From NCBI RefSeq assembly GCF_900258485.1, contig NZ_OGVE01000002.1:1-64000 (forward strand): 64,000 nucleotides of DNA, given 5' to 3'. The stretch comes from Helcococcus massiliensis. GTDB lineage: Bacteria; Bacillota; Clostridia; Tissierellales; Peptoniphilaceae. Positions within the stretch are counted from its first letter, which is position 1; each line of letters begins with the position of its first letter. The notes beneath the pieces are model-generated. The model was given only the letters and a program-made list of their open reading frames with translations, was not told the origin of the DNA and searched no databases. The position numbers and the translations under genes are program-made. This document shows positions 1 to 6,541 of this stretch, piece by piece.

Positions 1-74
1 TCTTTTAAGCTTACACATCCTTCTAAATATTCGTTTACAACTTTCTTTTTGAATTCTATACTATATTTTGCCAT
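1..74 (-). CDS. IS3-family transposase OrfA, N-terminal fragment
   Basis: Only the first 24 codons are visible, beginning MAKYSIEFKKKVVNEYLEG. This is the typical opening of the helix-turn-helix OrfA subunit of IS150-like transposases, which binds the element's terminal repeats and is normally joined to OrfB by programmed frameshifting. The ATG at 72-74 has a good AAGGAGG upstream. The gene continues out of the window. The family call rests on this short stretch plus the adjacent terminal repeat. Confidence 0.7.
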   Translation of the reverse strand, partial: MAKYSIEFKKKVVNEYLEGCVSLK

Positions 75-127
75 GAAAAAACTGACCTCCTTAGTTAGTT
101 TTTAGGTCCAACTTTTTGGGGTCAGTT
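1..127 (-). mobile_element. End of an IS3/IS150-type insertion sequence (cut by window edge)
   Basis: Reading the minus strand inward from about 124, the sequence TGACCCCAAAAAGTTGGACC (105-124) matches the usual terminal inverted repeat of IS150-group elements. It is followed by a Shine-Dalgarno (AAGGAGG near 85-92) and the start of an orfA-type transposase. The rest of the element lies beyond position 1, so neither completeness nor the target-site duplication can be judged. The exact outer boundary is uncertain by a few bases. Confidence 0.75.
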
Positions 128-185
128 TATTTTTTTCCTTACAACTCTCTTTTTTCATTGACTATGTTTTATCTAAAATATTTTA

Positions 186-1361
186 TCAAAAATTACCAAT
201 TTCAAAATTATTATCTCTTAACCAATCTATATAATCAGCTAATATCAATGAATTGGTTCTTGATACGGAATGTAATAAGACTACATCACCACTTTTAGTG
301 TTTTTTTGTAAAAAGCTTAAAGATTCGGAAGTAGAAGGTTGATTATCTGTATCCCAATCTTTATAGGCTAATCCCCATAAAATTGTTTTATATCCCATCT
401 TCTTGGCTCCAGCTACAGTTCTTTCACTGAAAACTCCTTCTGCTGGTCTATATAGCTTTGTTGTTGGCAATTCACCTATAATAGACTTATAAATGTCTTC
501 CCATTCTTTGATATCTTGAATTACTCTTTCAGAGGATACTTTTCTTGGGGTTAGGTGCTTATTGGTATGGTTACCAACAATATGTCCTTCTCTTACCATC
601 CTTTTAACTAAATTTGGATTATCTTTAATATAAGATCCTGTTACAAAGAAAACACCTTTTACATTTTTAGCTTTCAATGAATCTAATATATCACTTGTGA
701 TATTTTGGTATTCATAACCATTATCAAAAGTTAAATAAACTTTATTCCCAAAATTATAGTAGCCATTATTTTCTTTTAATACTTTTCTGCCATAGGCACT
801 TGGATGAGACCATGACCAGCCTGTAGTTTCTGTTGATCCAGCTGTTTTAATATTTTTATTGTCAGTAGATTTTCCATTATCCGGTTTAGTAGCTGATGGT
901 TTTTTATTTGATGTTTTTTTATTTGATGCTTTTGCAATTAAGCTTATATTTACCTTGTTTGGATTAATCCAGATACCAGCAACATCAGGGCTTTTACTTA
1001 TATTAATAGCCCCATTTTCATATGTCTTATAAACAAAATACTTGCCTGGACCATAGCTAGAAACTTGATCTTTTCCTTCCATAGCATTAGCGGCATTACT
1101 GAAACCTGAAACTGTCTCTAATATACTTATTTCATCACCACTTGTATATGCCCTCTTGGTCATTTCTTTTTCTGTTTCTTTTTTTGTTTCTTTAATTGTT
1201 TCTTTTACTGTCTCTTCAGTCGTTTCTTCCTTTTGAGTTTCTTTTTTAGTTTCCTCCACTGTTTCCTTAGTTTCCAATTCTGATTTAGATTTTTTACCAC
1301 AACTTGTCATTGCCAAAATTCCTGTAATAATGACCATAACTAATAATATTTTATTTTTCAT
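186..1361 (-). CDS. Polysaccharide deacetylase lipoprotein (PdaA/NodB-type)
   Basis: This 391-residue protein is a predicted surface lipoprotein that would remove acetyl groups from peptidoglycan amino sugars. A signal peptide ends in a lipobox with Cys21. Residues about 28-68 form a low-complexity Glu/Lys/Thr linker. About 78-134 looks like a small SH3b-like domain, and 205-391 is a NodB homology domain. The motif TFDNGYE (211-217) is the PdaA-type version of TFDDG, and HTNKH (265-269) supplies the metal-binding histidines. A late LLHSVS carries the conserved catalytic His. PdaA of Bacillus makes the muramic delta-lactam of spore cortex. The fold resembles that group, but a spore role is not implied here. 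It is transcribed alone or after the polymerases, with AAGGAG before the ATG. Confidence 0.85.
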   Translation of the reverse strand: MKNKILLVMVIITGILAMTSCGKKSKSELETKETVEETKKETQKEETTEETVKETIKETKKETEKEMTKRAYTSGDEISILETVSGFSNAANAMEGKDQVSSYGPGKYFVYKTYENGAINISKSPDVAGIWINPNKVNISLIAKASNKKTSNKKPSATKPDNGKSTDNKNIKTAGSTETTGWSWSHPSAYGRKVLKENNGYYNFGNKVYLTFDNGYEYQNITSDILDSLKAKNVKGVFFVTGSYIKDNPNLVKRMVREGHIVGNHTNKHLTPRKVSSERVIQDIKEWEDIYKSIIGELPTTKLYRPAEGVFSERTVAGAKKMGYKTILWGLAYKDWDTDNQPSTSESLSFLQKNTKSGDVVLLHSVSRTNSLILADYIDWLRDNNFEIGNF

Positions 1362-1403
1362 AAGAAAACTCCTTAATCTGACTTGCTTTATTATAATATA
1401 TAA

Positions 1404-2612
1404 TTATCTCTCAAATTTTTCATCTCCATATCTCTCATCTAAATCAGGAGAATAGCCTAATTTAACCATATCTTTACCAAAATTATTTTGTAAGTTAAAT
1501 ATAGCCTTGTCTAATTTTGATTTTTTATCTTCGTCCTTAAAATCTGCTAAAAAATTCGTTTGTACATTTGAATCTTTGGTAAGATTTATAGCTCTTAACT
1601 CTAAAAACCTTATAGATTTATCCCATTTATAATTTTCAAATAGGTCTAAGGCTGTATCCCTCAACACTATAGATGAAAAACTCGAATAATCTAAGATTTT
1701 TTGAAAACTTTCTTGTTTTAAATCCTTATCTTTTACACTAATTTGAACTCCCATAGCTTCTAAGTTTTCTTCAATCAGCCTTCTGCTTACCTTTTGGGCT
1801 AATCTATGAAAAACATATCTGATTTCTTCCTTGCTATCTAAGTTTTCAATAAAGGTTCTACCATGTGATATGGATTTAATTGGATCTAGGTGATGAAAAT
1901 CCTTTACTTCACTATTATCCAAACCATTTACTTGGTCCCAAATTTTCTCACCATGACTTCCTAAAATCTTTTCTAATTCTTCTCTTTTAGTTTTAGCTAT
2001 ATCTCCCAGAGAAAATATACCTGCCTCATTTAATTTTTTTACACTAGCTTGCCCTATCCCCATCATATTGGATATTTTCATGGGCCAAACTATTTGCTTA
2101 AAATTGTCTTTTCTTATCTCATTAACTGAATCAGGTCTAGCTATGTCTGAAGCTAGTTTAGCAAAAATTTTATTGAAACTAAGGCCTACACTCACTGTAA
2201 TACCCAACTCATCCTTTATTCTTTGCCTGATGGTATTTGCAATTTCCAAAGGGGTTCCAAATAACTTAGTAGACCCTGTTATATCCAACCAGGCTTCATC
2301 TAAACTGAAAGGCTCAACTTGATTGGTATAGGAATAATAAATCTCCCTAGCCCATATGGAATGCTTTTTATATTCATCATAATGTGGTTCTACTATTTTA
2401 AGGTCTTTACATCTCTTTTTTGCCATCCAAATAGGTTCAGCTGTTTTTATGTTGAAGATTTTAGCCTCTTCTGACTTAGCTAAAACTATACCATGCCTGC
2501 CATCATGACTTGCTGATACAACTAAAGGGATACCCCTAAGCTCTGGTCTTAGCTTCATTTCTATTGAAGCAAAACAATTGTTCATATCTATATGTAAAAT
2601 TTGCCTATTCAT
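1404..2612 (-). CDS. Y-family DNA polymerase (UmuC/DinB-like), copy A
   Basis: A 402-residue translesion polymerase of the ImpB/MucB/SamB family. The first catalytic motif HIDMNNCFASIE has Asp9 and a Phe14 at the steric-gate position. The second motif SLDEAWLD carries the paired Asp-Glu. Fingers and thumb regions (for example GIGQASVKKL, a helix-hairpin-helix) and a little-finger domain follow. The stretch ALDLF resembles a weak sliding-clamp-binding peptide. It lies 28 bp downstream of a paralogue in the same direction, so the two are probably co-transcribed from the promoter near 3870-3980. Its strong AAGGAGGGG Shine-Dalgarno fixes the start. It could equally be called Pol IV-like; the family is clear, the subfamily is not. 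Confidence 0.88.
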   Translation of the reverse strand: MNRQILHIDMNNCFASIEMKLRPELRGIPLVVSASHDGRHGIVLAKSEEAKIFNIKTAEPIWMAKKRCKDLKIVEPHYDEYKKHSIWAREIYYSYTNQVEPFSLDEAWLDITGSTKLFGTPLEIANTIRQRIKDELGITVSVGLSFNKIFAKLASDIARPDSVNEIRKDNFKQIVWPMKISNMMGIGQASVKKLNEAGIFSLGDIAKTKREELEKILGSHGEKIWDQVNGLDNSEVKDFHHLDPIKSISHGRTFIENLDSKEEIRYVFHRLAQKVSRRLIEENLEAMGVQISVKDKDLKQESFQKILDYSSFSSIVLRDTALDLFENYKWDKSIRFLELRAINLTKDSNVQTNFLADFKDEDKKSKLDKAIFNLQNNFGKDMVKLGYSPDLDERYGDEKFER

Positions 2613-2640
2613 ATCCCCTCCTTATAGATATTTTATCACA

Positions 2641-3867
2641 TTATCTCATAGAATTTGGAAGAGTATATATATCTTGGAGATCTGTTGGTAATTTTACATT
2701 TTCTTTCAAGGAAGCAAATGTTATAGAATCTTTCCCATGTTTTTTTCTAATTTCATAAATAGCTTGGTCCAGATTGCTTTTCTTAATTAAGCCATCTTCT
2801 AAAGCAAAAAAATCAAGCTGGGTCTTATCGATGTCAACCAAATATATAGCCCTTATGGCTAGGGCCCTTATAGGTCTAAAGACCTTATAATTTTCAAATA
2901 AATCCATGGCCCTTTCACACAAAATTATAGAAGAATAGGCTGGATAAGAATATTTTTTTTGATAAGAAACAGAATTAAATTCATAATCTCTTATGTGGAT
3001 TTCTATCCCATAGGCCTGGTAGCCATATTGGATTAACCTTTCACATACTTTTAAAGCTAAAACTTGAAAAACATGGTAAACTTCCTCAGCATTTAGTAAA
3101 TCTTCTGTACATGTAGACGAGTTGCCAACAGACTTTATTTCCGGTCTAAATCCCATATCGGCTACTTTTGATTGGTCTTGCCCATTAGCATATAACCAAA
3201 GCTTTTTGCCATTTTTCCCAAGTAGTTTTTCAACAATAGATAATTCTGTATTTGCCAAGTCTCCCAAAGTATATATATTGATTTTATTTAACTTTTTTCT
3301 TGTAGAAGATCCAATACCTAGGATAGAGCTTATGTCCAGAGGCCAAACAATCTTTCTAAATCTTTCATGAGGAATACATGTAATAGCATCAGGCTTTTTC
3401 ATGTCAGATCCAAGTTTAGCAAATATCTTGTTAAAACTAACACCTATACTTACACTTATACCTAATTCTTTTTTCATCCTCTTCCTAATATCTTCTGCAA
3501 TTACATTTGGATTTCCAAATAACTTTTTGGAAGATGTAACATCCAACCAAGCTTCATCTAAACCAAAGGGTTCTACCTGGTTGGTATAGGAATAATATAT
3601 TTCTCTAGCCATTAAGGAGTGCTTTAAATATTGGTCATATTGTGGTGGGACTGTAATCAAATCTGGACATTTCAACTTAGCTTCCCAAATAGTTTCGCCT
3701 GTTTTAACACCTAATTTTTTAGCTTTTTCTGATTTAGCAAGGACTATACCACGTCTTTCATCTACAGACCCACTAACAACCAAGGCCTGTCCTCTAAGCT
3801 TTGGATTTAATTTCATTTCAATAGAAGCATAGCAATTATTCATATCGCAGTGTAAAATATCTCTCAT
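2641..3867 (-). CDS. Y-family DNA polymerase (UmuC/DinB-like), copy B
   Basis: A 408-residue paralogue of the downstream polymerase, with the same domain order. The catalytic motif HCDMNNCYASIE places Asp8 as metal ligand and Tyr13 at the steric gate, where copy A has Phe. The second motif is GLDEAWLD. A helix-hairpin-helix (ILGIGSSTRKKL) and an AMDLF clamp-like peptide are also present. It is the promoter-proximal gene, transcribed divergently from an XRE/ImmA pair across a 129-bp spacer with three palindromes. Damage-linked translesion synthesis is the family function. Regulation by the neighbouring repressor is my inference. Confidence 0.88.
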   Translation of the reverse strand: MRDILHCDMNNCYASIEMKLNPKLRGQALVVSGSVDERRGIVLAKSEKAKKLGVKTGETIWEAKLKCPDLITVPPQYDQYLKHSLMAREIYYSYTNQVEPFGLDEAWLDVTSSKKLFGNPNVIAEDIRKRMKKELGISVSIGVSFNKIFAKLGSDMKKPDAITCIPHERFRKIVWPLDISSILGIGSSTRKKLNKINIYTLGDLANTELSIVEKLLGKNGKKLWLYANGQDQSKVADMGFRPEIKSVGNSSTCTEDLLNAEEVYHVFQVLALKVCERLIQYGYQAYGIEIHIRDYEFNSVSYQKKYSYPAYSSIILCERAMDLFENYKVFRPIRALAIRAIYLVDIDKTQLDFFALEDGLIKKSNLDQAIYEIRKKHGKDSITFASLKENVKLPTDLQDIYTLPNSMR

Positions 3868-3906
3868 AATAACTCCTTGACATAAGCTAATTTTAACCTT
3901 ACTATA

Positions 3907-3975
3907 GTGTCATAGTTAACACTTTTCTAAAGTATGGTGTCTTTTGTAACACTATTATAGTGCTACTAGTGGCAC
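3907..3975. promoter_or_regulatory. Three 16-bp palindromic operator candidates
   Basis: The divergent spacer has three related inverted repeats: GTGTCATAGTTAACAC (3907-3922), GTGTCTTTTGTAACAC (3937-3952) and GTGCTACTAGTGGCAC (3960-3975). They share the pattern GTGYYN-N4-NRRCAC, close to GTGTTA-N4-TAACAC. Centre spacings are 30 and 23 bp. Arrays like this are typical of XRE-repressor operators, so the gene product at 3997 is the obvious candidate ligand, controlling itself and the polymerases. Confidence 0.7.
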
Positions 3976-3996
3976 CTTGTCAATCTAGGAGATTTT

Positions 3997-4374
3997 ATGA
4001 ATTTTTCAGATAAACTAAAAAAATTAAGAAGTCAAAGCCAATTAACCCAAAGTGACTTTGCTAATAAAATAGGAGTAAGCCTTAGAACTTATAAGGCCTA
4101 TGAATTAGGTGAAAGAAGACCTAGAAAGCATGATATATATTTAAAAATCGCAGATATTTATGACTTAGATTTGAATAGTCTAATTACCGATGGAGAAGAT
4201 TTAAAAACTTTAAGTCATATAGAAAATGATTATAAAGATGCAGATGTAATAATAAAGGAAATGCTTGGTCTATTTTCAGGAGGAAAGTTAGACTTAGAAG
4301 ATAAAAAGGCTGTTTTAGATAGTTTAGAAGAAGCTTATTATATAGCAAAAATGAAAGAAGAAAACAATGAATAG
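3997..4374 (+). CDS. XRE-family helix-turn-helix repressor
   Basis: A 125-residue protein whose first 60 residues form a Cro/CI-type helix-turn-helix (SQSDF/TQSDFANKIGVSLRTYKAYELGERRPR). The rest is an acidic helical tail probably used for dimerisation or protease recognition. The start has AGGAG 5 nt upstream. The downstream ImmA/IrrE-like gene overlaps it by 8 bp, which implies translational coupling. In ICEBs1 (ImmR/ImmA) and Deinococcus (DdrO/IrrE), the protease cleaves the XRE partner to derepress targets. By analogy this protein would repress itself and the divergent polymerases. Family is certain; targets are inferred. Confidence 0.85.
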   Translation: MNFSDKLKKLRSQSQLTQSDFANKIGVSLRTYKAYELGERRPRKHDIYLKIADIYDLDLNSLITDGEDLKTLSHIENDYKDADVIIKEMLGLFSGGKLDLEDKKAVLDSLEEAYYIAKMKEENNE

Positions 4375-4882
4375 GTATCATTTTATAGAAGACCAAGCAA
4401 ATAAATTGATTGATAAATACAATACTAGAGACCCCTATACCATTTTGAAGAATCTTGGAGTAGAAATTTTGCCATTTAAAGGAAAAACTAAACTTTTAGG
4501 CATGTATACTCGCATATTAAATACTAGTTTTGTTTTTTATAATCCAGATAATAGTTATGAAATGAAAAAAATGGTCTTTGCTCATGAACTTGGTCATCAC
4601 ATTTTACACCAGGAAGAAGCCTTAAAAGATAAGATATTTGAATTTGAACTATTTAATATTGAAAATAGTTTAGAAACTGAAGCTAACTTATTTGCTTCCC
4701 ACCTATTAATAGACCAAGAGGAAATTCTGGATTTAGCGAATCTAGATTATACTTATGATCAAATAGCAGCTTCTCTAAATGTTAATGTTAACCTGCTGTT
4801 ATTTAAAATTTCTGAAATGAATAGAAAACAAAACATCTTAAAAACGATTCCAGAAATTAATAATAAATTTTTGAGATCTTAG
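4367..4882 (+). CDS. ImmA/IrrE-type zinc metallopeptidase
   Basis: A 171-residue cytosolic protease of the COG2856 family. The zinc motif is HELGH at residues 73-77 with the third ligand probably Glu105 in EANLFASHLL. No signal peptide or membrane segment is present. The gene overlaps the XRE gene by 8 bp, the usual arrangement for an anti-repressor protease and its repressor substrate. The expected role is to cleave the XRE protein after a stress signal and switch on genes behind the palindromic operators. The C-terminal half has no sensor domain I can name. Confidence in the family is high; the signal is unknown. Confidence 0.85.
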   Translation: MNRYHFIEDQANKLIDKYNTRDPYTILKNLGVEILPFKGKTKLLGMYTRILNTSFVFYNPDNSYEMKKMVFAHELGHHILHQEEALKDKIFEFELFNIENSLETEANLFASHLLIDQEEILDLANLDYTYDQIAASLNVNVNLLLFKISEMNRKQNILKTIPEINNKFLRS

Positions 4883-4974
4883 ATTAAATGATGTATAAAA
4901 TATGTATACTTATAAAATAGTATTGGAGAATAGGCCATCCTATCTTACCAATCAACCTCCGAGATAAGCTTTTG

Positions 4975-5049
4975 TGTTCATTACCTAAGTTAGGAGAGCG
5001 TCTAGGTGACAATCAGAAAGCATGGGTTCAAGTCACCGATGGCCCACCA
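4975..5049 (+). pseudogene. Decayed tRNA-Val(GAC)-like sequence
   Basis: Seventy-five bases align end to end with a tRNA. They include a D-loop AAGTTAGGA with GAGC, an anticodon arm TCTAG-GTGACAA-TCAGA giving anticodon GAC, a T-loop TTCAAGT and an encoded ACCA end. The D, T and acceptor stems have several mismatches, so it is unlikely to be functional. The better 5' partner for the 3' acceptor strand (ATGGCCC, 5039-5045) is AGGCCAT at 4932-4938. This suggests that about 40 bp were inserted after the acceptor strand. Confidence 0.5.
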
Positions 5050-5056
5050 TCGCATA

Positions 5057-5092
5057 CAAAAAAAAGCAACTGCCTTAAGACAGTTGCTTTTT
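5057..5092 (-). terminator. Intrinsic terminator of hup
   Basis: AAGCAACTG (5064-5072) pairs with CAGTTGCTT (5081-5089). On the minus strand the stem is followed by a run of T residues, just after the HU stop codon. Confidence 0.85.
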
Positions 5093-5102
5093 AAATAAGT
5101 TC

Positions 5103-5381
5103 TTATTTGTTAACAGCTTCTTTTAATGTTTTACCAGCTTTGAATACTGGTGCTTTAGATGCTGGGATATGAATCTTTTCTTCAGGATTTCTTGGGTTTC
5201 TACCTTCTCTAGCTTTTCTGTGTCTTACTTCGAAAGTACCAAATCCAACTAATTGTACTTTTTCTTCTTTTGTTAAAGCTTCTGTTACAGCTTCTAATAA
5301 AGAATCTAAAGCTTTTGTTGAATCAACCTTTGTTAAACCACTCTTTTCAGCGATTGCTGCTACTAATTCTGATTTGTTCAT
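5103..5381 (-). CDS. hup: HU-type DNA-binding protein
   Basis: A 92-residue nucleoid protein of the HU/IHF family. It starts MNKSELVAAIAEKSGL, carries the GFGTFEVRHRKAREGRNP signature of the DNA-clasping beta arms and ends in KAGKTLKEAVNK. Its length is standard. It is a single-gene unit with a near-consensus promoter and its own terminator, as expected for a very abundant protein. AGGAGG precedes the ATG. Confidence 0.96.
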   Translation of the reverse strand: MNKSELVAAIAEKSGLTKVDSTKALDSLLEAVTEALTKEEKVQLVGFGTFEVRHRKAREGRNPRNPEEKIHIPASKAPVFKAGKTLKEAVNK

Positions 5382-5423
5382 AATTTTTCCTCCTAAAATA
5401 TCAGTTTTTTTAACTGTAAGTTT

Positions 5424-5451
5424 ATTATACCATATGAAACGTGTATTTCAA
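5424..5451 (-). promoter_or_regulatory. Sigma-A promoter of hup
   Basis: On the minus strand TTGAAA (5446-5451) and TATAAT (5424-5429) are separated by 16 bp, about 45 bp ahead of the hup start codon. Confidence 0.75.
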
Positions 5452-5509
5452 GGCTTTTTTGCTTTTTTTTTATACTTTTTTATGCTTTTTATACTATTTT
5501 TATAAAATT

Positions 5510-6541
5510 TTATTCAGATTTTGTTTCTTTATTTGTTTCTGCCTTGGTTTCTTGATTTGTTTCACCTTGGGACTCTGAGTTTCCGTTTTGTAAACTTCCT
5601 TTTGGATCATAGAATTTAATATCTGCTTTTGATACTTGTTCTTGGATATATTTATTATAGGATTCTGTAGATAAAGCTTCCTTTATCATTTCTATATTTT
5701 TGTCTAAGCCTACATTATTTTCTGTTACTTGAACTATATGATACCCATGTTTAGTCTTTATTGGATCAGATATTTTACCAGATTCAACTGCGAATGCACC
5801 CTCAACAAAATCTTCATCAAATCTTGTTCTTGTTACCTTACCTAGGTCTCCACCTTTTTCTTTTGCAGCTGTATCTATAGAATACTCATCTGATACTGCT
5901 TTAAAATCTTCACCACTGTCTAGTTTTTCTTTAACTGTTTTTGCAGTTTCTTCGTCTTTTACAAGTATATGTTTTGCATTAACTGAATCTATATTATCTT
6001 TATTCTTTTCATAGTATTCATTTATTTCTTTATCTGAAATATCTAATTTTGAAGCATACATTTCTCTATGCTTTGTATTTTTAATTGAGTTCAAAACATT
6101 TTGAACAAAAACTTCTCTGGAAACACCTAACATACTTAAATAATTGTTGAAAGCTTCTTCTGATCCAAGATTTTTAATATATAATTCTAATTCTTTATCT
6201 AATTCTTCTTGACTTATTTCTATCTTGTTTTCTTCTAATTCCTTACTTACAATTTTATCAAGCACAAATAGGTTAGTTAATTCTTGTGTTAAGTTTTGTC
6301 TCATTGCTAAGATACCTGAATATAGGTCATAAAACTTGTAAAAGTCTTCATATGAAACTTCATCACCATTTATAGTTACATAAGCACCTTTTTTATTTCT
6401 TAAATCTTCTAAACCTTCGTTTGTTTTTCCTAAAACATCAGAATTTATTTCTCCATCTGAAGTTTTAATTTTACCATTTGAACATCCCACTAAAACTAAA
6501 ACTAAAGCTAAAGTTAGTGATAATAATTTTATTTTTTTCAT
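5510..6541 (-). CDS. prsA: PrsA-like foldase lipoprotein (parvulin peptidyl-prolyl isomerase)
   Basis: A 343-residue lipoprotein with lipobox Cys20. A SurA_N-like chaperone region (about 50-180) precedes a parvulin-type rotamase domain (about 185-280, beginning NAKHILVKDEE and containing KGGDLG and IKTKHGYHIVQV). It ends in a Glu/Thr/Lys/Asn-rich tail with repeated ETN/ETK units. It would help exported proteins fold at the membrane-wall interface. The start codon overlaps the stop of mfd by 4 bp, so it is the last gene of the glmU-prs-pth-mfd-prsA operon. Confidence 0.88.
   Translation of the reverse strand: MKKIKLLSLTLALVLVLVGCSNGKIKTSDGEINSDVLGKTNEGLEDLRNKKGAYVTINGDEVSYEDFYKFYDLYSGILAMRQNLTQELTNLFVLDKIVSKELEENKIEISQEELDKELELYIKNLGSEEAFNNYLSMLGVSREVFVQNVLNSIKNTKHREMYASKLDISDKEINEYYEKNKDNIDSVNAKHILVKDEETAKTVKEKLDSGEDFKAVSDEYSIDTAAKEKGGDLGKVTRTRFDEDFVEGAFAVESGKISDPIKTKHGYHIVQVTENNVGLDKNIEMIKEALSTESYNKYIQEQVSKADIKFYDPKGSLQNGNSESQGETNQETKAETNKETKSE

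Noticed and set aside
116-298. 60-codon frame next to the insertion sequence
   Set aside because: No ribosome-binding site; overlaps the deacetylase gene end in the opposite strand.
4932-5049. Functional selenocysteine tRNA or other long tRNA
   Set aside because: The length invites it, but there is no UCA anticodon loop or long variable arm; the fit to a degraded tRNA-Val is better.
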